From Acidobacteriota bacterium (GTDB lineage: Bacteria; Acidobacteriota; Blastocatellia; Pyrinomonadales; Pyrinomonadaceae): a DNA stretch of 10,080 nt. The stretch covers positions 1 to 10,080 of the forward strand of contig JAEZIT010000011.1 in the NCBI GenBank assembly GCA_023436495.1, in the 5' to 3' direction. Below are positions 1-7,347 of this stretch, one piece after another. The notes beneath the pieces were generated by a model. The model saw only the letters and a program-made list of their open reading frames with translations, had not been told where the DNA came from and did no database searches. Position 1 is the first letter of the stretch; every line of letters starts with the position of its first letter. A program made the translations under genes and the position numbers.

Positions 1-1078
1 GACGACCGCCAAGGAATTGACGGCGCATGTGCTGTCTGCCAGCGGCAGAAAGGTGCTGCGGAACATCAAGAACTACAATAATGGCCTCGGGCATCCGCTT
101 ACGGTGCTAAACCTTGCGAAAGACTCCGGTTACGACGTAGCCGTCTTGGAAATGGGGATGTCGACGCCGATGAACGAGATCCAGAGGCTCTGCCGGATCA
201 CACCGCCGGACGTTGCCGTCGAACTGAACGTGCTGCCCGTCCATGTCGAGCACCTCGGGTCGATCGAGAATGTCGCAAAGGCTAAGGCCGAACTGGTCGA
301 AGGAATGAAACCGGGCGGGACTGCCGTATTGAATGCGGACGACCCGCGCGTCGCGGCCATGGCGGGCCTGTCAAAAGGACAGACGATAACTTACGGAATG
401 GCGGCGAATGCCGACGTAACGGCTACGGAAATCTCGTTTCTTAAATTCGGCGAGACGAGGTTCAGGCTGACGACACCGGACGGCAGAGCGGACGTGAGTT
501 TTCCGCTAAACGGAAACCATAACATCATGAATGCCTTGGCTGCCGCAGCTGTCGGCCACGCTTTCGGAATGCCTGCCGCCGAGATCGCGGAAGGCCTTTC
601 GAACGTAGAAACACCGCCGCAGCGCGGCGAGGTGATGAATTTCAACGGGGGATTTACGGTCATTAACGATTCGTACAATTCGAATCCGGACGCCCTTCTG
701 TCGATGGTAAAAACACTTGTCGACGGCAGTCCGTCTGCGAAGCGAAGGATCGTCGTTGCCGGTGAAATGCTCGAGCTCGGAACGGAAGGCGCATCGATAC
801 ATCGCGGAACCGGCGAAAAGATCGCGGATGTTGGGATCGATGTACTGATCGGTGTTCGCGGGCTTGCGCGGGAATTGGTCGGCGGTGCTAAGGACGGCGG
901 GCTCGGCGATGCCAGGTTTGCAGAGGATTCGGATGCGGCAGGGGAGATGCTTCTCGCTGAGATTCGCGCCGGAGACATCGTCCTGGTAAAGGGGTCACGC
1001 GGAGTAAGGACCGAAAAGGTCATTGAAAAGCTTTTTGAGAAATTCGATCTGGAGGATAAAGACGCGGCGAAACAGTGA
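1..1078 (+). CDS. murF: UDP-N-acetylmuramoyl-tripeptide--D-alanyl-D-alanine ligase MurF, 5' end missing
   Basis: Cytoplasmic ATP-dependent Mur ligase that adds D-Ala-D-Ala to UDP-MurNAc-tripeptide, the last soluble step of peptidoglycan precursor synthesis. The reading frame is open to base 2 and begins TTAKEL, which fits the end of the Mur-ligase P-loop (GKTT-x-KE). The gene therefore starts outside the window, and the TTG at 17 is an internal Leu codon. About 358 codons are present; family members are near 450, so roughly the first 100 residues (UDP-substrate domain) are missing. Visible marks in order: NYNNGLGHPLTVL, LEMGMS, NVLPVHVEHLGS, LNADDPRV, GNHNIMNALAAAAVG, INDSYNSNPDAL (central/C-terminal domain junction), GEMLELG and KGSRGVRTEKVI near the C-terminus. 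Stop TGA at 1076-1078. It is followed by mraY after 63 bp, the usual dcw order. Identity is firm; only the N-terminus is unseen. Confidence 0.96.
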   Translation, partial: TTAKELTAHVLSASGRKVLRNIKNYNNGLGHPLTVLNLAKDSGYDVAVLEMGMSTPMNEIQRLCRITPPDVAVELNVLPVHVEHLGSIENVAKAKAELVEGMKPGGTAVLNADDPRVAAMAGLSKGQTITYGMAANADVTATEISFLKFGETRFRLTTPDGRADVSFPLNGNHNIMNALAAAAVGHAFGMPAAEIAEGLSNVETPPQRGEVMNFNGGFTVINDSYNSNPDALLSMVKTLVDGSPSAKRRIVVAGEMLELGTEGASIHRGTGEKIADVGIDVLIGVRGLARELVGGAKDGGLGDARFAEDSDAAGEMLLAEIRAGDIVLVKGSRGVRTEKVIEKLFEKFDLEDKDAAKQ

Positions 1079-1085
1079 CGCGGGG

Positions 1086-1100
1086 ACTCGTGGTCCGAGT
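1086..1100 (+). other. Small hairpin in the murF-mraY gap
   Basis: In the 63-bp gap between murF and mraY, ACTCG (1086-1090) and CGAGT (1096-1100) form a perfect 5-bp inverted repeat around a 5-nt loop, TGGTC. G-U wobble pairs could extend it by about two pairs. No run of T follows, so it is not a convincing intrinsic terminator, and the following gene is expected to be co-transcribed. It may be a weak structural element or chance. The rest of the gap shows no clear promoter and no Shine-Dalgarno sequence before mraY. Confidence 0.25.
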
Positions 1101-1141
1101 TTGCCGTCCGCTATCTGCAATCGGAATTCCGCTAATCGCAG

Positions 1142-2284
1142 ATGCTTTATTACTTCTTATATCAACTGATTTTCAGGGAATACGGCTCGGCCAGCGAATC
1201 GTATTTTTATAAGGGACTGAACGTTATTCAGTACGTCACGTTCCGTACGGCGTTCGCGACGATCACCGCACTGCTGATCTCGCTGCTGTTCGGCGGCAAG
1301 GTGATCAAAAAGCTCACCGAATTGAAGGTCGGACAGGAGATACGCGAAGAACTCTCGGCCGAACATCAGGCAAAGAAAGGGACGCCGACGATGGGCGGCG
1401 TGCTGATCATCGGTTCGGTCATAATTTCGACGGTCCTGTGGGCGAGGCTTGACAACCTATATTTATGGCTTGCGCTTGGAGCGACGACGCTGTTCGCGGC
1501 GATCGGGTTTGCGGACGATTATATAAAGATCGTCAAAAAACGAAGCCTCGGGCTTACCGGCAAGCAGAAACTCGCGGGCCAGCTGGTCACCGCGCTGATC
1601 GTTTGGGGCGTGCTGTATTTCTTCACGAATTATCCGTGGAATATCAGCATTCCTTTCTTTAAGGAAACGGCGCAGCCGAACGGCATCACGTATCTTTGGC
1701 CGCCGATATATCTGATCTTTATCATTTTTATCCTGCTCGGATCGTCGAACGCCGTTAACCTAACCGACGGCCTGGATGGGCTGGCGATTAGCGTCACATT
1801 CATCGCGATGTCGGCGCTGACGGGTTTGACGTATCTCTCGAGCGATGCGCGCTGGGCAGAACGCCTGGACATCACGCATAACCCCGCCGCTGCTGAATTG
1901 ACGGTGTTTTGCGGAGCGATGGTCGGTGCGAGCCTCGGGTTTTTGTGGTACAACTCGCCGCCTGCTTCGGTTTTTATGGGCGATGTCGGGTCGCTGGCGA
2001 TCGGAGGAGCTCTTGGCACCGTAGCGATCCTCACGAAGCAGGAATTTTTGCTGCCGTTCATCGGCGGCGTGTTCATTCTGGAGGCGTTATCGGTGATGCT
2101 CCAGGTTTCGTATTTTAAATTTACGAAGCGAAACAGCGGCGTTGGAAAGCGTATATTTCGGCAAGCGCCGCTTCATCACCATTTTCAGTTGTCCGGTTGG
2201 AAGGAGCCGAAGATCGTATTCCGGTTCGTGATCATCGCGATATTATTCGCGCTTTTAAGTTTATCGACGCTGAAGTTGAGGTGA
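1142..2284 (+). CDS. mraY: Phospho-N-acetylmuramoyl-pentapeptide-transferase MraY
   Basis: Polytopic inner-membrane enzyme that transfers phospho-MurNAc-pentapeptide from UDP to undecaprenyl phosphate, making lipid I. The protein is 380 aa; E. coli MraY is 360, and the extra length seems to lie in loops (around residues 15-27 and 172-183). Family marks: KKGTPTMGG (78-86), FADDYIK (123-129, with the catalytic-site Asp pair D125/D126), NAVNLTDGLDG (203-213), FMGDVGS (278-284, with D281), and APLHHHFQ (342-349, with the HHH motif). Many hydrophobic segments agree with the usual ten-helix topology. Start: an in-frame TAA at 1133-1135 leaves ATG 1142 as the first possible start, so the N-terminus MLYYFLYQLIF is well fixed. 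No recognisable ribosome binding site precedes it. murD follows after 15 bp. Confidence 0.98.
   Translation: MLYYFLYQLIFREYGSASESYFYKGLNVIQYVTFRTAFATITALLISLLFGGKVIKKLTELKVGQEIREELSAEHQAKKGTPTMGGVLIIGSVIISTVLWARLDNLYLWLALGATTLFAAIGFADDYIKIVKKRSLGLTGKQKLAGQLVTALIVWGVLYFFTNYPWNISIPFFKETAQPNGITYLWPPIYLIFIIFILLGSSNAVNLTDGLDGLAISVTFIAMSALTGLTYLSSDARWAERLDITHNPAAAELTVFCGAMVGASLGFLWYNSPPASVFMGDVGSLAIGGALGTVAILTKQEFLLPFIGGVFILEALSVMLQVSYFKFTKRNSGVGKRIFRQAPLHHHFQLSGWKEPKIVFRFVIIAILFALLSLSTLKLR
2278..2284 (+). promoter_or_regulatory. Possible ribosome binding site for murD, overlapping the mraY stop
   Basis: GAGGTGA is a good match to the anti-Shine-Dalgarno complement and contains the mraY stop codon TGA. 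It lies 12 nt before TTG 2297 and 15 nt before ATG 2300, which is longer than the usual spacing, so its role as the murD ribosome binding site is plausible but not certain. If real, it would tie murD initiation to ribosomes terminating on mraY. Confidence 0.35.
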
Positions 2285-2299
2285 CGTTCAGTTAACTTG

Positions 2300-3685
2300 A
2301 TGGAAATATCGGGCAAAAAATGTTTGGTTCTTGGCGCGGGCCGTTCGGGCGTAGCGTCGGCAAAGTTCCTTGCCGCGCGCGGTGCGACCGTTGCCCTGCA
2401 TGACAAGAAGGACGTTGAAGCCTGGAGTGCCGAAGCTGGCGCGTTAAAAGAAACTCACAACGTTGGGCTGATCTCCGGGCAATTGCCTTCGTGGCTGCTG
2501 GATCAGATCGATCTGGTCGTGACCTCGCCGGGCGTTCCGACAAATACGATCCCGGCGCGTTACGTCGATCGAAAAGACGGCGAAGTCATAGGCGAGGTGG
2601 AGCTTGCGTACAGGTTTATTAAAGGAAAGATAGTCGGCATAACCGGCTCCAACGGAAAAACGACAACGACGACGCTCATCGGGGAACTGCTGAAAAACTC
2701 TGGCATTAGAACGCAGGTTGGCGGCAATATCGGGACGCCGCTTTTGGACCTCGTGGAAACGTCCGCAGACGACGGCTGGACGGTAGTTGAATTGTCGAGC
2801 TTTCAGCTAGAGACCATCAAGGATTTTCGCCCCCGAGTGGCTGCGTGTTTGAACGTGACACCAAACCACCTTGACCGATACGAATCTTTCACCGACTACG
2901 CGGCGGCCAAACATCGCATATTCATGAATCAAACGTCTGACGATGTCGCCATCCTGAACGCGGATGACGACATTACGTCGAGTTGGTCCAGCGGGTTAAG
3001 GGCGAACACGGTCATGTTCAGCGTAAAGAGGGAACTGCCAGAAGGCCTGTTTCTTAGCGGACGCGACTTGATCGCGCGTACGGACGGCAGGGAAAACGTG
3101 CTGACGACGCGCGACGAGATATTCCTTCGCGGGCTGCATAACGTCGAGAATGTCCTCGCGGCATTTGCGGCGGGAATTGCATGCGGAGCATCTGTTGAAT
3201 CGATGCGCGAGACGGTCCGGGATTTCAAGGGCGTGGAACATCGGATCGAGCACGTGGCTGAGATCGACGGCGTGAGTTTCTATAACGATTCGAAGGCGAC
3301 ATCGGTCGACGCGACATTAAAGGCGCTGGAAGCGATGAGCGAGAGCAGCGGAAAGATCGTACTGATCCTTGGCGGTCGAGGCAAGAATGCGCCCTACGCA
3401 CCGCTCGGCGACCTGATCCGGTCATCAGTGCGAACGCTCGTTCTGATCGGCGAGGATGCAGACAATATCGAATCGCAGCTAAAAGATCATGCCGAGATCG
3501 TCCGCGCCGGTTCGATGCAGGACGCCGTCGAACAAGGCTTTGCCAACGCCGAGCCGGGCGATACGGTCCTTCTCGCGCCTGCGTGCGCAAGTTTTGATAT
3601 GTTCGGCAGTTTTGAGGAACGAGGCAGAAGTTTTAAGGAGTCAGTGGCGGGATTGCGTTCCCGTGCCGCTGGCAGCAGTAAATGA
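2300..3685 (+). CDS. murD: UDP-N-acetylmuramoyl-L-alanine--D-glutamate ligase MurD
   Basis: Cytoplasmic Mur ligase that adds D-glutamate to UDP-MurNAc-L-Ala using ATP. From ATG 2300 the protein is 461 aa, slightly longer than E. coli MurD (438). N-terminal Rossmann-like domain: VLGAGRSGVAS (about 10-20) and TSPGVP. Central ATPase domain: GITGSNGKTTTTT (P-loop, about 113-125), QVGGNIGTPL, VVELSSFQLE, and LNVTPNHLDRY followed by AAAKHRIF, whose Lys near 204 matches the position of the carbamylated lysine of the family. C-terminal domain: HNVENVLAA, EHRIEHV, FYNDSKATSVDAT, LILGGRGKN, and APACASFDMFGSFEERGRSFK. A TTG at 2297 lies directly before the ATG and could add one residue; I prefer the ATG. 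The 3' end overlaps the ftsW start as ATGA. Confidence 0.97.
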   Translation: MEISGKKCLVLGAGRSGVASAKFLAARGATVALHDKKDVEAWSAEAGALKETHNVGLISGQLPSWLLDQIDLVVTSPGVPTNTIPARYVDRKDGEVIGEVELAYRFIKGKIVGITGSNGKTTTTTLIGELLKNSGIRTQVGGNIGTPLLDLVETSADDGWTVVELSSFQLETIKDFRPRVAACLNVTPNHLDRYESFTDYAAAKHRIFMNQTSDDVAILNADDDITSSWSSGLRANTVMFSVKRELPEGLFLSGRDLIARTDGRENVLTTRDEIFLRGLHNVENVLAAFAAGIACGASVESMRETVRDFKGVEHRIEHVAEIDGVSFYNDSKATSVDATLKALEAMSESSGKIVLILGGRGKNAPYAPLGDLIRSSVRTLVLIGEDADNIESQLKDHAEIVRAGSMQDAVEQGFANAEPGDTVLLAPACASFDMFGSFEERGRSFKESVAGLRSRAAGSSK

Positions 3686-4842
3686 CGAGGAGATACAGCA
3701 CAGATTGGTTCCTGTTCGCGATCGCCGCCGGCCTCGCCGTCTTTGGCGCGGTCATGGTTTACAGCGCGTCGGCGATGATCTCGCTTCGCGAGACCCAGAA
3801 CCAGAGTCAGTTCACATACTTTTACAAACAAGCATTCTTCACGCTGATCGGCCTCGGGGTGATGCTGGTCGCCAGCCGAATCGATTACCGCCGTTATATG
3901 GACCAGAAAGTCGTCTTAGGGCTGTTGGCCGTGACGGTCGTATTGCTGCTTGCCGTCTTTGCGTTCCCGTCGATCAACGGCGCGCGGCGGTGGATACGCT
4001 TTGTCGGCTTTTCGTTTCAGCCGTCTGAGCTGACAAAGGTCGTACTGCCGATTTTTCTTGCGTGGTTCTTGACGAGGAACGAAAAGATCGTCGGCGATAT
4101 CAAATTAACCGTCTTACCCTGCGTAGCGGTCGTCGGGTTTATCGGCGGGCTTGTCCTGCTTGAACCTGACCTCGGCACAACGATCGTTCTTTGCGCGATA
4201 TTTTCAGCCGTCTATTTTGCCGCCGGCGCGCGCCTTCTGCATATGACGGCGGTTGCGATCGTAATGTTTACGATCGGGCTTGCCGCGCTGCTGCTTGCGC
4301 CGTGGCGGGTCGAACGTCTGATGGCATTCATGGACCCCTTCAAATATGCGGACGACCAGGCGTTTCAGGTGGTTCAGTCGCTATACGCGATCGGATCGGG
4401 CGGGATATTCGGCGAGGGTTTCGCGCGTGGCCAAGCAAAGCTCTTCTATTTGCCGTACCCGTATTCCGACTTTATATTTTCGGTGGTCGGCGAAGAATTC
4501 GGATTGATGGGAACGCTCGCGGTCGTGCTGGCGTTCGGTTTGCTGCTTTGGCGCGGAGCGCGTGCAGCTCTTATGGCCCCGGACAGGTTCGGAATGCTGC
4601 TCGGTATCGGCATAATCACAGGGATAATCGTACAGGCGCTGTTTAATATCAGCGTCGTTATCTCTATCGTGCCGGCAAAGGGAATTCCGCTTCCGTTCAT
4701 TTCTTACGGAGGCTCTTCGGTGCTTATAACGTTATTCGCTGTCGGTATATTATTGAATATTTCGCAGGCGGCGGGCGAAAAGCGCACAGACAAGGATGAA
4801 CCGAATCCGCAGCCGGTGCGCCGAAAGGTGAGAACAGCATGA
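3682..4842 (+). CDS. ftsW: SEDS-family septal peptidoglycan glycosyltransferase FtsW
   Basis: Polytopic membrane protein of the SEDS (shape, elongation, division, sporulation) family. With its class B PBP partner, FtsW polymerises lipid II at the division septum. The protein is 386 aa with about ten hydrophobic segments. Family marks: VFGAVMVYSASA (20-31), INGARRWIRFVGFSFQPSELTKV (98-120), LLEPDLGTT (159-166), DPFKYADDQAFQVVQSLYAIGSGGIFGEG (218-246), YSDFIFSVVGEEFG (261-274, where D263 is at the place of the essential SEDS Asp), and IPLPFISYGGSS near the C-terminus. Its position between murD and murG supports FtsW over the elongation paralogue RodA. The start ATG overlaps the murD stop (ATGA, 3682-3685), so translation is probably coupled; no closer Shine-Dalgarno is visible. 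The tail of about 20 residues is charged and cytoplasmic. Confidence 0.96.
   Translation: MTRRYSTDWFLFAIAAGLAVFGAVMVYSASAMISLRETQNQSQFTYFYKQAFFTLIGLGVMLVASRIDYRRYMDQKVVLGLLAVTVVLLLAVFAFPSINGARRWIRFVGFSFQPSELTKVVLPIFLAWFLTRNEKIVGDIKLTVLPCVAVVGFIGGLVLLEPDLGTTIVLCAIFSAVYFAAGARLLHMTAVAIVMFTIGLAALLLAPWRVERLMAFMDPFKYADDQAFQVVQSLYAIGSGGIFGEGFARGQAKLFYLPYPYSDFIFSVVGEEFGLMGTLAVVLAFGLLLWRGARAALMAPDRFGMLLGIGIITGIIVQALFNISVVISIVPAKGIPLPFISYGGSSVLITLFAVGILLNISQAAGEKRTDKDEPNPQPVRRKVRTA
4826..4831 (+). promoter_or_regulatory. Shine-Dalgarno-like AGGTGA before the ftsW-murG mini-ORF
   Basis: AGGTGA lies in the last codons of ftsW, 7 nt before ATG 4839. This is one of the best spaced ribosome binding sites in the window, yet the start it serves belongs to a 9-codon mini-ORF rather than to murG, whose ATG is 33 nt downstream of the motif. 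Confidence 0.4.
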
Positions 4843-4868
4843 GGTACATGACGTTTCGGACATTATGA
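4839..4868 (+). CDS. Nine-codon mini-ORF bridging ftsW and murG (possible translational relay)
   Basis: ATG 4839 overlaps the ftsW stop TGA (4840-4842) as ATGA. The frame codes for MRYMTFRTL and stops at TGA 4866-4868, which itself overlaps the murG ATG (4865-4867) as ATGA. An AGGTGA Shine-Dalgarno-like motif is correctly spaced before it. The peptide has no recognised function. My inference is that its translation could deliver terminating ribosomes onto the murG start, which lacks a ribosome binding site of its own. It could also be a chance arrangement in a 22-bp gap. Confidence 0.35.
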   Translation: MRYMTFRTL

Positions 4869-5953
4869 AATTGCTGATAGCTGCCGGCGGAACCGGCGGA
4901 CATATTTATCCGGGAATAGCGGTCGCAAAGGAGATATTGCGGCGTGACGCGTCGTCAGAGGTTCTGTTCGTAGGAACGTCGCGCGGCCTTGAGACAAGGA
5001 TCGTCCCGGAAAATGGGTTTCAGCTCGCATTGATAAACAGCGCCGGATTGAAAAGTGTCGGTGTCGCCGGAAAAGTGAAAGGGCTGGCGGTCCTGCCGAA
5101 GAGCTTTGCGGAGGCACGGCGGCTCCTGAAGGAATTCAGGCCGGATGTCGTCGTCGGGGCGGGCGGCTATGTTTCGGGCCCGGTGCTTATGATGGCGAGC
5201 CTTATGCGGATCCCGACGATGGTCATGGACTCGAACGCTTTGCCGGGATTTACGAATCGGCAGCTAGCGCGGTTCGTCGACCGGGCGGCGCTGACGTTTT
5301 CGGAAGCCCTGTCGTATTTCGGCAGCAAAGGCGTCGTCACAGGCAATCCTGTTAGAAAGGAATTCTTTGAAATACCGCCGCGCGAGGCAAACGGCAAAGT
5401 GAACCTGCTTATCTTCGGCGGTTCGCAGGGAGCTCGCGCAATTAATAACGCGATGGCCGACGCTCTGGAAAAACTGGAGAGCGCGAAAGACGTGCTCCGG
5501 ATCACGCACCAGACCGGCGAAGCCGATCATGAGAATATTTCGAAGAAATATGCGGCAGCAGGTTGGCAGGACGCGGATATAAGGCCTTATATCTCTGACA
5601 TGGTCGGCCAATTTTCCCGCACGGACCTGATCATCTGCCGCGCCGGAGCGACAACCTGTGCGGAATTGGCCGCCGCAGGCAAGGCCGCTTTGATGATCCC
5701 GCTTCCGACGGCGGCGGATGACCATCAGCGGAAAAATGCCGAGGCTCTACAGAGCGCCGGGGCGGTCCGGATGATCCTGCAGAGCGAACTGAGCGGCGAC
5801 GTGCTGGCAAAGCAGATAAGCGATCTTGTGAATTCGCCGGAAATGGTTAAGAAAATGGGCGCCGCAGCTAAAAAGCTGGCGCGTGCGGATGCGGCCGAGG
5901 CGGCAGCGGATATGATCGAAGAATTAGCGAAAAAGAATGTTTCGTCACGTTAA
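4865..5953 (+). CDS. murG: Undecaprenyldiphospho-muramoylpentapeptide beta-N-acetylglucosaminyltransferase MurG
   Basis: Peripheral inner-membrane GT-B glycosyltransferase (family GT28) that adds GlcNAc from UDP-GlcNAc to lipid I, giving lipid II. The protein is 362 aa, the usual length. N-terminal domain: AAGGTGGHIYPGIAVA (6-21, first glycine-rich loop), VVVGAGGYVSGP (95-106), and MDSNALPGFTNR (121-132), where most family members have a His/Glu-Gln-Asn version; the Asn is kept. VTGNPVR (158-164) ends the domain. C-terminal domain: LLIFGGSQGARAIN (181-194), HQTGE (215-219), PYISDM (241-246), and RAGATTCAELAAAGKAALMIPLPTAADDHQRKNA (259-292), the UDP-GlcNAc-binding region. ATG 4865 is chosen because GGTGGH then sits at residues 8-13 as usual. 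The 3' end overlaps murC by 17 bp. Confidence 0.97.
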   Translation: MKLLIAAGGTGGHIYPGIAVAKEILRRDASSEVLFVGTSRGLETRIVPENGFQLALINSAGLKSVGVAGKVKGLAVLPKSFAEARRLLKEFRPDVVVGAGGYVSGPVLMMASLMRIPTMVMDSNALPGFTNRQLARFVDRAALTFSEALSYFGSKGVVTGNPVRKEFFEIPPREANGKVNLLIFGGSQGARAINNAMADALEKLESAKDVLRITHQTGEADHENISKKYAAAGWQDADIRPYISDMVGQFSRTDLIICRAGATTCAELAAAGKAALMIPLPTAADDHQRKNAEALQSAGAVRMILQSELSGDVLAKQISDLVNSPEMVKKMGAAAKKLARADAAEAAADMIEELAKKNVSSR

Positions 5954-7340
5954 GAATATACATTTCATTGGCATCGGCGGTATCGGCATGAGCGGCATCG
6001 CGGAGGTTCTGTGCAACCTCGGATTCGTCGTCTCCGGCTCCGATCTCAAGAGATCGAAGAACACCGACCGGCTCGAAACACTAGGCATGCGCGTTTTCGA
6101 GGGCCACGCCGCGGAAAATGTCGGGGACGCACAGGTCGTCGTTTATTCGTCGGCAGTTCACGAAGACAATCCCGAGGTGATGATCGCCAAGCAGAACGGA
6201 ATTCCCGTCATCCCGCGTGCCGAAATGCTCGCTGAATTGATGACCCTGAAACCGTACGCGGTCGCGGTCGCCGGCACGCACGGCAAAACATCGACGACCT
6301 CGATGGTAGCGACACTGCTAGGCTACGCCGGGGTCGATCCGACAACGGTCGTCGGCGGTGTTGTGGAAATGCTCGGCTCAAATGCGAAGCTTGGCGGTTC
6401 TGAATGGTTCGTGACCGAGGCGGACGAGAGCGACCGCTCTTTCCTGATGCTGTACCCGACTATCGCCGTCGTGACGAACATCGACAAGGAGCACATGGAA
6501 TCCTACAAGGGCATGGACGACGTGGTCCAATGTTTCACGGATTTCGTCAATAAAGTGCCGTTTTACGGCGCAGCCGTCATCTGTCTCGACGATCCCAACG
6601 TGCAGCTCATTATCCCGAACATCAAGCGCCGAAGGGTAACCTACGGCCTGACCGCGCAGGCGGACATTTCGGCGCACAATATCAGGTATAACGAAAAATT
6701 CGGTTCGACATTTACGGTCTGGCGCGGAATGGAGATATTGGGCGAGATCGATCTGCCGGTTCCGGGAAAGCATAATGTATACAATGCTCTGGCCGCCACG
6801 GCGGTGGCGATGGAACTCGAAGTGCCGTTCGCGACGATTGCCGAGGCATTCGCCGGATTCAAGAACGCGAACAGGCGATTTCAGTTCAAAGGCGAGGCGA
6901 AGGGGATAACCGTCATAGACGATTACGGCCATCATCCGACCGAGATCCTGGCGACGCTGTCGGCCGCAAAGAACAGCGCCGGCGGGCGTCGGACCGTCGT
7001 GATTTTCCAGCCCCACCGCTACACGCGGACGCAGGAGCTTATGGACGAGTTCGCGCTGGCATTCAACAACGCGGATGTGCTTTATCTTCTGGACATCTAT
7101 CCGGCGAGCGAACAGCCGATTCCCGGGATCACGGCCGAAGTTTTGACCGAGAATATCAAGCGTTTCGGGCACAAGAACGCTACATACATAGGCGATCTCG
7201 AAACGGCGGCCGAAAGGGTTGCAGAAGCGCTCGAACCGGGCGACCTTGTAATTACGCTCGGAGCCGGAACCGTAACGCGGCTGTCCGAAGAATTGCTGGA
7301 ACGATTAAAGAATGACGCTGCGGAGGGGCGTGGAGTTTAG
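5937..7340 (+). CDS. murC: UDP-N-acetylmuramate--L-alanine ligase MurC
   Basis: Cytoplasmic Mur ligase that catalyses the first amino-acid addition, joining L-Ala to UDP-MurNAc with ATP. The protein is 467 aa, normal for the family. N-terminal domain: IHFIGIGGIGMSGIAEVL (8-25), SGSD, and YSSAV. ATPase domain: GTHGKTSTTSM (P-loop, 113-123), EADESDRSFL, TNIDKEHMESY, and GKHNVYNALAA. C-terminal domain: NRRFQFKGE, IDDYGHHPTEI (the catalytic-site His-rich signature of MurC), FQPHRYTRTQ, and GAGTV near the end. ATG 5937 lies inside the murG 3' end (17-bp overlap), and the IHFIGIGGIGMSG motif falls at the expected place after a 7-residue lead, which supports this start. No strong Shine-Dalgarno is visible, so coupling to murG translation is likely. 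The next gene is ftsQ, with no murB or ddl between. Confidence 0.97.
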   Translation: MFRHVKNIHFIGIGGIGMSGIAEVLCNLGFVVSGSDLKRSKNTDRLETLGMRVFEGHAAENVGDAQVVVYSSAVHEDNPEVMIAKQNGIPVIPRAEMLAELMTLKPYAVAVAGTHGKTSTTSMVATLLGYAGVDPTTVVGGVVEMLGSNAKLGGSEWFVTEADESDRSFLMLYPTIAVVTNIDKEHMESYKGMDDVVQCFTDFVNKVPFYGAAVICLDDPNVQLIIPNIKRRRVTYGLTAQADISAHNIRYNEKFGSTFTVWRGMEILGEIDLPVPGKHNVYNALAATAVAMELEVPFATIAEAFAGFKNANRRFQFKGEAKGITVIDDYGHHPTEILATLSAAKNSAGGRRTVVIFQPHRYTRTQELMDEFALAFNNADVLYLLDIYPASEQPIPGITAEVLTENIKRFGHKNATYIGDLETAAERVAEALEPGDLVITLGAGTVTRLSEELLERLKNDAAEGRGV

Positions 7341-7347
7341 AAAGATC

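Noticed and set aside
17..19. TTG 17 as the start of murF
   Set aside because: The frame is open to the window edge and the preceding codons (TTAKE) complete the conserved P-loop region, so the gene begins upstream of the window.
391..1023. 210-codon open frame on the minus strand
   Set aside because: It is antisense to murF, with Ser/Pro/Arg-rich low-information translation; a shadow frame.
1086..1100. Intrinsic terminator after murF
   Set aside because: The stem is only 5 bp and no U-tract follows; mraY is close downstream in the same operon.
1075..1212. GTG-start frame overlapping the murF stop (GTGA) and running 45 codons into mraY
   Set aside because: It overlaps the well-fixed mraY N-terminus in another frame, has no ribosome binding site, and the peptide is unrecognised; probably chance.
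3635..3640. AAGGAG as a ribosome binding site for ftsW
   Set aside because: It is 41 nt before the ftsW ATG and lies in the murD coding frame (Lys-Glu codons); too far to act directly.
6378..7172. 264-codon open frame on the minus strand
   Set aside because: It is fully antisense to the catalytic domains of murC, with no recognisable domain and no start context; a shadow frame.
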